A stretch of DNA of 64,000 bases, from contig JAEXCU010000001.1 of the NCBI GenBank assembly GCA_023402015.1, positions 84,121-148,120 on the forward strand, given 5' to 3'. Within the stretch, counting starts at the first letter, position 1, and each line of letters starts with the position of its first letter. This stretch comes from Pseudomonadota bacterium. GTDB taxonomy: Bacteria; Pseudomonadota; Alphaproteobacteria; Rs-D84. Positions 1 to 8,365 of this stretch are shown in pieces. The translations under genes and the position numbers were made by a program. The notes below the pieces were generated by a model, which did not search any database, had not been told where the DNA came from, and saw only the letters and a program-made list of their open reading frames with translations.

Positions 1-1
1 A

Positions 2-616
2 AGATATACCGAGGCCCTGGCCGCCGCATTGCGCAGCGACCCTGATACACTGATGGTGGGGGAAATCCGCACACTGGCCGCGGCCCAGTTAACGGTGCGT
101 GGTGCGTTGTCGGGTCATAATGTTTGGACCACACTGCATGCGAATTCCGCAATGGCGGCCCTGACGCGTTTATTGGATTTGGGTATTGAAGCGTTTAAAT
201 TAAAAGAAGAAACATTGATGCGTGGTCTGATATCAATGCGTCTGTTTAAAAAACTGTGCCCGTATTGCCGTGAACGTTTAATTGACCACCCGGAAAATCC
301 CGCGTATCAGCGTGTGTTGGATGCGTTTGGCGAAATTGGCCTGCGCCAGGTTTATATCCGCGGTGCGGGTTGCGAAGAATGCAAAGGCACCGGTACAATT
401 GGACGTATCAAGGCCGGTGAAATCATCATCACCAACAGTGAATTTTTACAACGCGCATTGTCGGGCGACACCAACGGCGCCGTGCGTTATTGGTTGGAAG
501 AAATGGACGGCCGCACATTAAAAGAATCTGCGATGTCATTAATGTTGCAGGGAATAATCGGCGTGGATGAATTGGAACGCTGGGTTGGATTGCTGGACAG
601 ACCAGAGGTGTATTGA
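2..616 (+). CDS. Type IV pilus / type II secretion assembly ATPase (PilB/GspE/TcpT-like), 3' part
   Basis: This is the C-terminal part of a secretion ATPase of the PilB/GspE superfamily, which powers pilus subunit polymerisation at the inner membrane; the gene enters from outside the window, so the N-terminal region and Walker A are missing. Visible motifs are the Walker B/Asp-box context LMVGEIRT, the His box TTLHAN, and a C-terminal tetracysteine zinc site (CPYC followed by GCEEC) with the downstream GTGTIGR stretch. A TTG at 29 is internal and not a start. The stop at 614-616 lies one base before the ATG of a PilC/GspF-type gene, so the two form an operon. The family is certain. Whether it serves a type IVa pilus, a TCP-like type IVb pilus or a type II system cannot be settled here. 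Confidence 0.9.
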   Translation, partial: RYTEALAAALRSDPDTLMVGEIRTLAAAQLTVRGALSGHNVWTTLHANSAMAALTRLLDLGIEAFKLKEETLMRGLISMRLFKKLCPYCRERLIDHPENPAYQRVLDAFGEIGLRQVYIRGAGCEECKGTGTIGRIKAGEIIITNSEFLQRALSGDTNGAVRYWLEEMDGRTLKESAMSLMLQGIIGVDELERWVGLLDRPEVY

Positions 617-617
617 T

Positions 618-1688
618 ATGAACAAACTGGAACTGTGGTATGCAAAACTGGTTTTCAGATTAAGCACGGAAAAACGCATGGCGGCCGCGCGCAAGTTGGC
701 GTCTTTGTTGCGTAATGATTTCACATTAATGAATGCATTAAACCGTTTGGAAATGATTGAATCCAAAAACGGAACAAAACCAAATGAACCATTTGCAATC
801 GTTATGCGCGAATGGCAAAAGAACCTGGAACGCGGGATGAGTTTTTCCGAGGCAACGCGTGGCTGGGTTCCGCCCAATGAAACATTATTGGTAACATCGG
901 GAAATTTGTCTAATCTGGTTGTTGCGCTGGAAAACGTCAGCCGCGTCGTAGAAGGCACCCAGCGTATTCGTCGCGCGATGTTCAGTGCGATTGCATATCC
1001 ATTGTTTTTGCTGGCCCTGACATTTGGGATAATTATTATGGTGGGCATTTATTTGGTCCCCCCATTGGCCGATGTTGCAGGCAGCGAGATTGTGTGGCGC
1101 GGGACGGCAGCATCACTGATATGGTTATCAGAATTTGCGATTAAGTATTGGTATATGTTTATTGTTATATTTATCGCCGCGGTTGCGTTGATTGCATTCA
1201 GTTTACCAAATTGGGCGGGGCGCCTGCGTGCAAAATTTGACCATTTTCCACCATGGAATATATATAAAATCCAAGAAGGTGTCGGCTGGCTGATGAGTTT
1301 GGCCGCCATGGTTGCCGCCGGTATAACAATTCCCGATGCAATGCGTATGTTGGCCGATAACGCCAACAGATATCTGCGCAGCATTTTGGACGAAGCGTTG
1401 CATTATATTTCAAACGGCGACAATTTGGGTGTTGCAATGAAGAACACCGGCCGCGATTTTCCAAACGAAGAAATAATCGGCGATTTGGAAATATATGCGG
1501 ATATGAATGGTTTTGATGAAAACCTGGGGCAGGTGGCGAACGATTATTTGGAAAATTCTATCCGTAAAATGGAGGGCATATCCAACGTCCTGAACAGTGT
1601 TGGAATATTGCTGGTGTCGGCAATTATTGCATGGGTCGTTCTGGGGACATTCCAGATGCAGGATCAGATAACGTCAGTCCTATCATAA
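618..1688 (+). CDS. Inner-membrane pilus/secretion platform protein (PilC/GspF family)
   Basis: This 356-residue polytopic protein of the T2SS-F family forms the inner-membrane platform that couples the assembly ATPase to pilin polymerisation. Three hydrophobic segments are clear: one near residues 125-150 after a basic RRAMFSAIAYP stretch, one near 180-200, and one at the C terminus (ILLVSAIIAWVVLGTF). A second F-domain copy lies between them (WLMSLAAMVAAGITIPDAM). A longer reading frame begins at 567, but the ATG at 618 directly follows the ATPase stop and starts with the expected cytoplasmic helix. The short N-terminal domain and the pairing with a PilB-like ATPase suggest a TCP/Bfp-like type IVb arrangement, which is inference. 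Confidence 0.88.
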   Translation: MNKLELWYAKLVFRLSTEKRMAAARKLASLLRNDFTLMNALNRLEMIESKNGTKPNEPFAIVMREWQKNLERGMSFSEATRGWVPPNETLLVTSGNLSNLVVALENVSRVVEGTQRIRRAMFSAIAYPLFLLALTFGIIIMVGIYLVPPLADVAGSEIVWRGTAASLIWLSEFAIKYWYMFIVIFIAAVALIAFSLPNWAGRLRAKFDHFPPWNIYKIQEGVGWLMSLAAMVAAGITIPDAMRMLADNANRYLRSILDEALHYISNGDNLGVAMKNTGRDFPNEEIIGDLEIYADMNGFDENLGQVANDYLENSIRKMEGISNVLNSVGILLVSAIIAWVVLGTFQMQDQITSVLS

Positions 1689-1713
1689 AACCGCCCCATG
1701 GGCGGTTTTTTCG
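1689..1713 (+). terminator. Rho-independent terminator after the pilus genes
   Basis: A GC-rich stem (CCGCCC / GGGCGG around 1691-1706) with a four-base loop is followed by a T-run, immediately after the PilC/GspF stop codon. Confidence 0.85.
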
Positions 1714-1756
1714 TGATACGTAATACGTGATACGAATAACTACAGACCGTTTATTA

Positions 1757-1785
1757 TTGAATTATGCAAATATTCATTGTATAAT
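1757..1785 (+). promoter_or_regulatory. Sigma-70-type promoter of the 1.8-kb RNA
   Basis: The -35 TTGAAT (1757-1762) and a perfect -10 TATAAT (1780-1785) are separated by 17 bp. Transcription should start near 1791-1792, exactly at the base of the first hairpin of the downstream RNA. Confidence 0.75.
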
Positions 1786-1791
1786 GCGAAT

Positions 1792-1943
1792 GCATTGGCC
1801 GATTACCAATGCGGGGTGTAAAGGCCTCAAAAGACAAAATATCTCCAACCTGGTTGGAGGGTCGTGAATATTGAATAAACGACACTACTAGTCTTTGTAG
1901 TCTTTAACCTCCAACCGCCCTTAATCACGGCGGTGTTTTTTTA
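1792..1943 (+). ncRNA. Structured RNA / attenuator candidate upstream of an XRE regulator
   Basis: A non-coding transcript of about 150 nt is predicted. A hairpin is formed by GCATTGG (1792-1798) with CCAATGC (1806-1812). A three-way junction is closed by GGTTGGAGG (1852-1860) pairing with CCTCCAACC (1908-1916) and carries two hairpins, GTCGT/ACGAC (1861-1865 with 1879-1883) and ACTAC/GTAGT (1884-1888 with 1897-1901). A terminator, ACCGCC/GGCGGT (1914-1919 with 1929-1934), is followed by seven T. GTTGGAG (1853-1859) can instead pair with CTCCAAC at 1843-1849. The junction's closing helix and the terminator share bases 1914-1916. This is a switch-like layout ending 24 bp before the next gene. 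I recognise no known RNA family; it could be a riboswitch-type leader or a free-standing sRNA. Confidence 0.6.
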
Positions 1944-1966
1944 ACAAAAACAGCGAGGAATATAAA

Positions 1967-2278
1967 ATGAATGACATACAATACAGTGCGAAATACCTGG
2001 GGCAACTGATGCATCAGGCACGACGCCAATATCACATACCGATTGGCGAAATGGCCAGTATTTTACACGTACCCACAGATACTTTGGACAGTTATGAAAA
2101 AGGTAAGGTTCAAATACCGATACCAATACTGGAAAGAATATTTGTGATTGGGTTTGGCACAATGAGTTTAAAGCGCAATGACCGCCATTACAGGTTCATG
2201 ACCAAGGTTTATTTTAAACACGGTGTTTATAAATATATCCCCATTAATCCACCCGAACAAATAAATGATTGCGATTAA
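1967..2278 (+). CDS. Small XRE-type helix-turn-helix protein
   Basis: This 103-residue protein has a Cro/CI-type HTH from about residue 10 to 60: LGQLMHQARRQYHI, IGEMASILHVPTDTLDSYEKG, then IPILERI. The remaining roughly 40 residues are basic and aromatic with no domain I recognise. A GAGGA ribosome binding site lies 8-12 bases upstream. It probably acts as a transcriptional regulator of unknown targets. The gene is bracketed by terminators and lies directly downstream of a structured RNA, which may control it. Confidence 0.75.
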   Translation: MNDIQYSAKYLGQLMHQARRQYHIPIGEMASILHVPTDTLDSYEKGKVQIPIPILERIFVIGFGTMSLKRNDRHYRFMTKVYFKHGVYKYIPINPPEQINDCD

Positions 2279-2280
2279 AC

Positions 2281-2309
2281 AAAACCCGCCATTTGGCGGG
2301 TTTTGTTTA
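2281..2309. terminator. Bidirectional terminator between convergent genes
   Basis: A perfect stem CCCGCC-atttGG-type hairpin (ACCCGCC with GGCGGGT) is flanked by an A-run and a T-run. It sits between the XRE gene and the convergent RusA-like gene. Confidence 0.85.
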
Positions 2310-2876
2310 GACCATAAATGGCAGGTTTTCCAAATTTCCTTCGGCAACGCGGACATTCACGTCCAGCATCATGAATATTGTATCGGGTGATTGCGGCATC
2401 GTTTTCGCAAATATTTCTGTGCCCAAAAGGTGGCTGGTATTAACTGACAATTTTGTTATCAGGTGGTCGTCGTCCAGCAAAGTAAATATCGGACCAATAT
2501 CGCGTGGTGTGTTCGCGCCAATCTCATGTTCATTTTGGGGGCAACGCAGGCCGTCCAAAATCGTTTTAACCCGGTTGTCAATATCACTGCGTGGGACACC
2601 AACAATTTCCGGGTGCAGCATTTGAATATCAACCTCGGCCAGTAATTTCAGGTTGGGTGTTATAATCGGATTCCAATCAATACCACCAACGTGGCGGGTG
2701 GAAATAGGGCTTTTGGTGGCGCCCGGTATCATGTATTTTGTCAGGTTATTCCACGGCTGGTGTTCAACCAATTTCTTTAATTGCGGGTGAAACTGCATAC
2801 GGATGTCGGCAATATGCTGGGCACGCTTTTTGGGATTAATTAAAATGTCCCCGAAATACAATAATTTAAACTTCAT
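2307..2876 (-). CDS. RusA-like Holliday-junction endonuclease family protein
   Basis: This 189-residue protein carries the RusA-family acidic signature. RSDIDNRVKTILDGL lies near residues 95-109 and LLDDDHLITKL near 132-142, matching the D-x-D-N-xx-K...D-x-L and DD-xx-I pattern of the RusA active site. RusA proteins are dimeric resolvases usually carried by phages. This one is longer than the typical ~120 residues, with an N-terminal region of about 60 residues that I do not recognise. No phage genes surround it. It is transcribed towards the XRE gene and away from gyrB. The family call rests on these motifs only; catalytic activity is not proven. Confidence 0.6.
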   Translation of the reverse strand: MKFKLLYFGDILINPKKRAQHIADIRMQFHPQLKKLVEHQPWNNLTKYMIPGATKSPISTRHVGGIDWNPIITPNLKLLAEVDIQMLHPEIVGVPRSDIDNRVKTILDGLRCPQNEHEIGANTPRDIGPIFTLLDDDHLITKLSVNTSHLLGTEIFAKTMPQSPDTIFMMLDVNVRVAEGNLENLPFMV

Positions 2877-2995
2877 AACAACGGCCTTTTTGGTAAATTT
2901 TTATTATAATTTTTAATGGCTGAAAACGCCCCTTTTTCCTTGATAATTATACCATAAATTGCTATTGTTCCCATAGAAAAAAGAAAGGAATCTAA

Positions 2996-5395
2996 ATGGC
3001 TGTTAATAATGAATATACTGGTGATTCAATCAAGGTTTTAAAAGGACTGGAAGCGGTAAAAAAACGCCCCGGAATGTACATTGGCGACGTGGGCGAGGGT
3101 GGGTCCGGTCTGCATCATATGATTTACGAAGTTGTCAATAATTCTATTGACGAAGCAATGGCCGGATATGCCGATACTGTATACGTTTCATTAAATGCCG
3201 ATGGCAGTGCGACAATACGCGACAACGGTCGTGGTATGCCGTTTGATATTAATCATGAAACCGGGCGGTCTGCACTGGAACTGATTATGTGCGAATTGCA
3301 CGCGGGTGGTAAATTTGACAATGAAACCAATGGTGCGTACAAGGTGTCTGGCGGTCTGCACGGGGTTGGTGTATCGGTTGTAAACGCGCTGTCCACATGG
3401 CTGGAAGTGCGCGTATGGCGCGGCAATCAAGAGGCAACAATGACATTTGCCGACGGTGTGCCGACATCTGATTTAAAAATTACCGAAAACAAAACGCATC
3501 ACGAACATGGGACCGAGGTTAGTTTCTTGCCGTCGCCTGAGACATTTACCGGTACCGAATTTAATTTTGATACCATGGAAACATGGCTGCGCGAACAATC
3601 GTATTTAAATGCGAATGTAAAAATTATTCTGGAAGACCTGCGTGGTCCTGAAAAGAAAGTGCGCGAATTCCATTCCGCGGACGGATTAAAGGGTTTTGCA
3701 ACATATTTGGATAAATCCAAAGAATTGCTGAACAAAGAACCAATTCAGATGATTAAGCAGATAGATGATACGTATATTGAAATTGTTCTGCAATGGACGA
3801 CGGCATATACGGAAACATCCCTGTGCTTTACCAACAATATTCCCAACCGCGACGGTGGTACGCACTTGGCGGGATTCCGCGCAGGATTGACGCGTGCATT
3901 GAACAAATACATTGCAGAAAAGGGTACGAAAAAGGACATAAACCTGTCCGGTGAAGATTTCCGCGAAGGTCTGACCAGTATTATCAGTGTGAAAATCCCA
4001 GACCCGAAATTTGGTTCCCAGACCAAAGACAAATTGGTATCGTCTGAGGTTCGCCCAATTGTTGAAAGTACTGTGTCGGAAATGCTGTATGAATATTTGG
4101 ATGAAAATCCGACCATTGCCAAGGCGATTGTTGACAAGATTTTAGAAGCCGCCACCGCCCGTGAAGCCGCGCGCAAGGCGCGTGAATTGTCCCGTAAAAA
4201 AACAGGACCAGAACTGGGCGGATTGCCGGGGAAACTGGCCAATTGCAGTGAACGCAACCCAGAAAAATGCGAATTGTTTATCGTAGAAGGGGATTCCGCT
4301 GGTGGTACCGCAAAGCAGGGCCGCGACCGCAAAACCCAGGCGATTTTGCCACTGCGTGGGAAAATTTTAAATGTTGAACGCGTGCGTTTTGATAAAATGT
4401 TGGGGTCTGACACAATTGGTGCATTAATCACCACAATGGGCGCCGGGATTGGCACAGATGATTTTGATATTGATAAAATGCGCTATCACAAGGTTATCAT
4501 CATGACCGATGCCGACGTTGACGGCCAACATATTCAGACGTTGCTGATGACGTTCTTTTATCGTTATATGCCCCAGGCAATTGAACGCGGATATATTTAT
4601 GTGGCAAAACCACCGCTGTATGGCGTTACCCGTGGCAAGCAGCAGATTTATCTGCAAAACCAACGTGAAATGGATGATTATTTGATGGATCAGTTGGCAG
4701 CGGACGGGGTTATTGAAATTGCGTCTGGTGAACAGATTTCGGGCGTGGACCTGAAACGTTTGTTGTCGTTGATTTTAAATATGCGCAACACATTACAGGC
4801 ACTGAATCACGTAATGCCACTGCGGTTTGTAGAGGCATTGGCCCTGAATGGTGTGTTTGATAACCAGACGCCAGAAAACTTTGCCGCGGCGGAAAAAATG
4901 CTGGATGCCGAAGAACTGGAATTTGAACGCGGTTGGAAAATCACATCTGATGATGCCGGTATTAAAATCACGCGTACCCTGCGCAGCGTAGAAGAAACGC
5001 ATGTGTTGCCGCATGAAAAACTGTCATCTGCGGAAATCCGCGGGTGGCTGCGCATGCCGGGGCGCGAAGAATTAATGGAAACATTTTCTAAACCGGCCGT
5101 ACTGCGTGTGAAATCCAAATCTCAGAAAATCTGGGGGGCGTTGGCATTGCTGGATACGGCGTTTGAATATGCCAAGACCGGGTTAAAGATTCAGCGATAC
5201 AAAGGTTTGGGTGAAATGAATGCCGAACAATTGTGGGAAACCACAATGGATCCAAATCATCGCAGCCTGTTCCAGGTCAAGGTTCAAGATGCATCCCAGG
5301 CAGACGAAGTTGTATCTATGCTGATGGGTGATGTTGTTGAACCGCGCCGCGATTTTATTGTGGAAAACGCGCTGGATGCAAACCTGGACATTTAA
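2996..5395 (+). CDS. gyrB: DNA gyrase subunit B
   Basis: This 799-residue ATPase subunit of DNA gyrase introduces negative supercoils together with GyrA. The N-terminal GHKL ATPase has NNSIDEAMAG and DNGRGMP; the transducer region and Toprim domain follow (EGDSAGGTAKQGRDR, PLRGKILNVE, DADVDGQHIQTLL), and then a Gram-negative-type insertion before the C-terminal QRYKGLGEMNAEQLWETTM. The length and the ending VVEPRRDFIVENAL fit GyrB rather than ParE. The start has an AAAGGA ribosome binding site. The Toprim motif reads DGQHI where most GyrB proteins have DGSHI, a small substitution. No dnaA, dnaN or recF is adjacent. Confidence 0.97.
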   Translation: MAVNNEYTGDSIKVLKGLEAVKKRPGMYIGDVGEGGSGLHHMIYEVVNNSIDEAMAGYADTVYVSLNADGSATIRDNGRGMPFDINHETGRSALELIMCELHAGGKFDNETNGAYKVSGGLHGVGVSVVNALSTWLEVRVWRGNQEATMTFADGVPTSDLKITENKTHHEHGTEVSFLPSPETFTGTEFNFDTMETWLREQSYLNANVKIILEDLRGPEKKVREFHSADGLKGFATYLDKSKELLNKEPIQMIKQIDDTYIEIVLQWTTAYTETSLCFTNNIPNRDGGTHLAGFRAGLTRALNKYIAEKGTKKDINLSGEDFREGLTSIISVKIPDPKFGSQTKDKLVSSEVRPIVESTVSEMLYEYLDENPTIAKAIVDKILEAATAREAARKARELSRKKTGPELGGLPGKLANCSERNPEKCELFIVEGDSAGGTAKQGRDRKTQAILPLRGKILNVERVRFDKMLGSDTIGALITTMGAGIGTDDFDIDKMRYHKVIIMTDADVDGQHIQTLLMTFFYRYMPQAIERGYIYVAKPPLYGVTRGKQQIYLQNQREMDDYLMDQLAADGVIEIASGEQISGVDLKRLLSLILNMRNTLQALNHVMPLRFVEALALNGVFDNQTPENFAAAEKMLDAEELEFERGWKITSDDAGIKITRTLRSVEETHVLPHEKLSSAEIRGWLRMPGREELMETFSKPAVLRVKSKSQKIWGALALLDTAFEYAKTGLKIQRYKGLGEMNAEQLWETTMDPNHRSLFQVKVQDASQADEVVSMLMGDVVEPRRDFIVENALDANLDI

Positions 5396-5413
5396 TAATT
5401 AAAAGGATTCCAA

Positions 5414-5629
5414 ATGCCGGCAAGCAATGACAGTATGAAAAAAATTACTGTGTATGAAGACGAAATTGTCGTCATAAATGGTCGTAAAATGCGAATGAAA
5501 CCGGACGGTACACTGGAACCGGTGAACAAGAAACGGGCGTTTGAAAACGCGCGAAATCGCATAAATGACAAAATGGAATCTGATAATGCGTTGTCGCAAT
5601 ATCTGGTACAGCAAAAACAAAACGATTAA
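5414..5629 (+). CDS. Small hypothetical protein downstream of gyrB
   Basis: This 71-residue charged protein has an AAAAGGA ribosome binding site and sits 18 bp after gyrB and 3 bp before the next gene, so it probably belongs to the gyrB operon. The N-terminal half has a beta-like pattern (ITVYEDEIVVINGRKMRMKP) and the C-terminal half is a charged helix. I recognise no family and see no signal peptide or membrane segment. Confidence 0.6.
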   Translation: MPASNDSMKKITVYEDEIVVINGRKMRMKPDGTLEPVNKKRAFENARNRINDKMESDNALSQYLVQQKQND

Positions 5630-5632
5630 GCA

Positions 5633-6280
5633 ATGTTCACAGCGGATTGGTTTCGTTCTTTGGATAAAACTTTGCGCGATATGGGATTGGATTCCGATGC
5701 GCAAAGTTTTGATGAAATTTTGGAAAACCTGTCGCATCCCAAAAAATTGTCCCCGGATGATTTTGCCGCGCAATGTGCATATGTTATCTTGGCGGGCGGT
5801 TTTTCACAGAAAACGGCCAAGAAAATTCATGCAAAAATTATGGATGCCGTGCGCGCAAATGGCGCAGATTACGATACGTTAATTTCACTGTTTAATAACA
5901 AAAATAAAATTAATGCAATTTGCAAAATCTGGATAAATCGCGATGCGTTGTGCGACGGGTACTATGCATTAGGCAACACTGATGACCGTGTTGCATATCT
6001 GCAAAAATTACCACATATCGGCAAAATAACCGCAAATCATTTGGCACGAAACCTGGGCGAAGATATGGTGAAATACGATATCTGGATTCAGCGTTTGGGC
6101 GTGCTGTATGCCGGAAATCCGGTACTGAGTGCGAAAATTGACAATGGTAAACTGGACAGCCAGGTTTGCGCCGCATGTAATGAAATGTTTGCATCACTGG
6201 TGCGTGAAACCGGCCTGCCGCGTGGGTATATTGATGTTGTTTTATGGAAGGCATGCCAAAACAAACTGATTGAATTATAG
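5633..6280 (+). CDS. HhH-GPD-like DNA glycosylase superfamily protein
   Basis: This 215-residue all-helical protein resembles the helix-hairpin-helix glycosylase fold. LPHIGKITANHLARNLG (about residues 127-143) is an HhH element and is followed by KYDIWIQRLG, the position at which the catalytic Asp of the family is normally found (D149 here). An N-terminal segment AYVILAGGFSQKTAKKI would match the family's first helical half. There is no FeS cysteine cluster, unlike EndoIII or MutY. It lies three genes upstream of ung and shares the tightly packed strand from gyrB, which suits a base-excision-repair role. The substrate is unknown. Confidence 0.55.
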   Translation: MFTADWFRSLDKTLRDMGLDSDAQSFDEILENLSHPKKLSPDDFAAQCAYVILAGGFSQKTAKKIHAKIMDAVRANGADYDTLISLFNNKNKINAICKIWINRDALCDGYYALGNTDDRVAYLQKLPHIGKITANHLARNLGEDMVKYDIWIQRLGVLYAGNPVLSAKIDNGKLDSQVCAACNEMFASLVRETGLPRGYIDVVLWKACQNKLIEL

Positions 6281-6288
6281 GATTATGT

Positions 6289-7011
6289 ATGAACAACAAC
6301 GATTTTTTAAACTGGGATGTAAAAATTGTTTTAGATAATTGGAAACCTGCAACCGACCTGAAATTGGATGTGTTGCGTTTCAGTGGCAATGATATGCATT
6401 ACATGCACATACATGAAATTGCGCCGACACGTAATCCGTTATACATGGCGGCCATATGCCACAATAATGGCGAATTGGGGGCTGACGTCCAGGAACCATT
6501 AATTGCCCGAAAACTTAAAATGGGAAAAACATATCCGGACGTATTAAACACACAAAATGTGCGCCAGGTTGCGCCGGGGATAGTTTCGGTGGATACAACG
6601 TTGGTCATAACACGTGATGAGTATCGTGATTTCTTTGGCATGACCCCATGGCAGGTTATGCAACAGACCCCCATGGCCGATTATGACCGTGATGCAGGAA
6701 CATTCACAATTCATTACCCGTACTATATTCATGTACCGACGGGGTATTTTAAACGCTTTTCCCGTACACACCGGTATCAGCCGGCCGAAGAATTGCGTCA
6801 ATTTGTAAAATCACGTGATGCATTTTTGCAAAAACGCGCGGCCGGCACGGCGGTATTACCCGTTGGTGCGGCCGATGATTGTGTTGCGGCAATTTTGAAC
6901 AACATGATAGATACCAGTGCCCGTCGTCGCATGTTTCGCAATGACCTGGGCGCATTTATTAATCAAACCATTGCGGCGAAATTAAAACTGGAAAAAACAA
7001 ATGAACGTTAA
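6289..7011 (+). CDS. Hypothetical protein upstream of ung
   Basis: This 240-residue soluble protein has no signal peptide, membrane segment or family I recognise. The sequence alternates beta-like hydrophobic stretches with aromatic-rich segments (YPYYIHVPTGYFKRF). The 3' end overlaps the ung start by 11 bases, so the two genes are translationally linked. Coupling to gyrB, an HhH protein and ung hints at a nucleic-acid role, but nothing in the protein demonstrates it. Confidence 0.6.
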   Translation: MNNNDFLNWDVKIVLDNWKPATDLKLDVLRFSGNDMHYMHIHEIAPTRNPLYMAAICHNNGELGADVQEPLIARKLKMGKTYPDVLNTQNVRQVAPGIVSVDTTLVITRDEYRDFFGMTPWQVMQQTPMADYDRDAGTFTIHYPYYIHVPTGYFKRFSRTHRYQPAEELRQFVKSRDAFLQKRAAGTAVLPVGAADDCVAAILNNMIDTSARRRMFRNDLGAFINQTIAAKLKLEKTNER

Positions 7012-7663
7012 AATACAAGAATCTTGGAAAAGTGCACTGGCCGGTGAATTCGACAAAGATTATTTCATTAAACTGACGGATTTTGTGCGTGGTGAATATC
7101 TGGCCGGGAAAAAGGTTTATCCTGCGCCCGCAAATATTTTTAATGCGTTTAATTTATGTCCATTGGACCAGGTCAAGGTTGTAATTATCGGCCAGGATCC
7201 GTACCACGAACCGGGACAGGCGCATGGTTTATGTTTTTCTGTATTACCGCCAACACCGGTGCCGCCGTCCCTGGTAAATATTTACAAAGAAATTCAATCT
7301 GATTTGGGCCGTCCCAGTATTACCCACGGCGATTTAACCGCATGGGCAAATCAGGGTGTGTTATTATTGAATGCGACACTGACGGTTCAGGCGCATTTGG
7401 CCGCATCGCATACCGGTCGCGGTTGGGAACAATTTACCGATGCGGTTATACGTGCGGTTGCGTCGCGCGATAATATCGTATATATGCTGTGGGGTTCTTA
7501 TGCCCAGCGCAAGGCAGAATTTGTTGATGCGAACCGAAATTTGATTTTAAAAAGTGTACATCCGTCGCCGTTGTCCGCGCATCGGGGATTCTTTGGCAAT
7601 CATCATTTTTCACGTGCAAACGAATATTTGGTTGCGCACGGTAAAACACCAATTAATTGGTAA
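7001..7663 (+). CDS. ung: Uracil-DNA glycosylase, family 1
   Basis: This 220-residue enzyme excises uracil from DNA as the first step of base-excision repair. The hallmark motifs are present: GQDPYH with the catalytic Asp (about residues 64-69), the minor-groove loop HPSPLSAHRGFFG near the C terminus, and the uracil-binding segment VLLLNATLTV. Length fits the family. The ATG overlaps the end of the preceding gene. A strong terminator follows. Confidence 0.97.
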   Translation: MNVKIQESWKSALAGEFDKDYFIKLTDFVRGEYLAGKKVYPAPANIFNAFNLCPLDQVKVVIIGQDPYHEPGQAHGLCFSVLPPTPVPPSLVNIYKEIQSDLGRPSITHGDLTAWANQGVLLLNATLTVQAHLAASHTGRGWEQFTDAVIRAVASRDNIVYMLWGSYAQRKAEFVDANRNLILKSVHPSPLSAHRGFFGNHHFSRANEYLVAHGKTPINW

Positions 7664-7693
7664 AAAAATACCGGTGTTTACCGGTATTTTTTA
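7664..7693. terminator. Terminator after ung, usable in both directions
   Basis: AATACCGG pairs with CCGGTATT around a short loop, flanked by an A-run and a T-run, between the convergent ung and PagL-like genes. Confidence 0.85.
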
Positions 7694-7709
7694 TGTTTTT
7701 AATGAATTA

Positions 7710-8267
7710 TTAAAAACTGTACGACATGCCGATGCCATAAAAAGCATACGAATTGTTTTCTTCGGCGGTGTTTGCATTTGAAAAATGCTGAACAAACAAT
7801 TCCACGGATGTTTGTTCGTTTATTTTATATCCGCCGATTAATTTAAACTGAAATAATAACTTTGCGCCCAGGCGTTCGTTCTGTTTTCCTTGCAGTCCGA
7901 CGCCAATTCCGGCGGAAAAATACCAATCACATCCGTAAAACAATGCGATGTCTTCGGACAGATATATCAGTGGAATTGTATATTGGTCCCATTGCCAACC
8001 ATATTTTTCACCAAATCCCAATGTTTGCGCAATGCTGATGGATTGGCGTGCAGGCAATTTAAAGAACGTTGTCGGTTGTGAATACCGAACATCAATTAAA
8101 TAAAACGGTACCAATTGTGTTGGTGGTGGAATTAAAAATCCACTGTTGACACCCTGGCCCAGATTAATTGCAATTTGATTTTCATAATCACCCATAAATG
8201 GGTTTTCGTCTGCATACACAGATGTCGCCAGAAACAGGGCGGTCAAAGATACTACGATTTTTTTCAT
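7710..8267 (-). CDS. Outer-membrane beta-barrel, PagL-like lipid A 3-O-deacylase
   Basis: This 185-residue secreted protein has a clear signal peptide (MKKIVVSLTALFLATSVYA). Alternating hydrophobic strands follow, and the protein ends in the aromatic YSF typical of outer-membrane barrels. Near the C terminus VQHFSNANTAEENNSYAFYG matches the PagL active-site pattern, with the His-x-Ser pair and a following Asn. PagL removes the 3-O acyl chain from lipid A and can lower recognition by host receptors. The barrel call is firm; the enzymatic call depends on this motif. It is a single gene between terminators. Confidence 0.65.
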   Translation of the reverse strand: MKKIVVSLTALFLATSVYADENPFMGDYENQIAINLGQGVNSGFLIPPPTQLVPFYLIDVRYSQPTTFFKLPARQSISIAQTLGFGEKYGWQWDQYTIPLIYLSEDIALFYGCDWYFSAGIGVGLQGKQNERLGAKLLFQFKLIGGYKINEQTSVELFVQHFSNANTAEENNSYAFYGIGMSYSF

Positions 8268-8365
8268 ATGCGCAATATATAATATCTGTCGGGTGAATTC
8301 AACCTAAACTTATTAAAAAATATAATAATTTTACATAAGAATGAATTCATTATGAAATCATGCAA

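Noticed and set aside
2880..3000. Replication origin near gyrB
   Set aside because: No dnaA, dnaN or recF is adjacent and no cluster of DnaA boxes or AT-rich repeats was found.
3745..4455. 236-codon minus-strand frame inside gyrB
   Set aside because: It lies wholly antisense to well-conserved gyrB codons, shows no domain and has no ribosome binding site; it is a codon-bias shadow.
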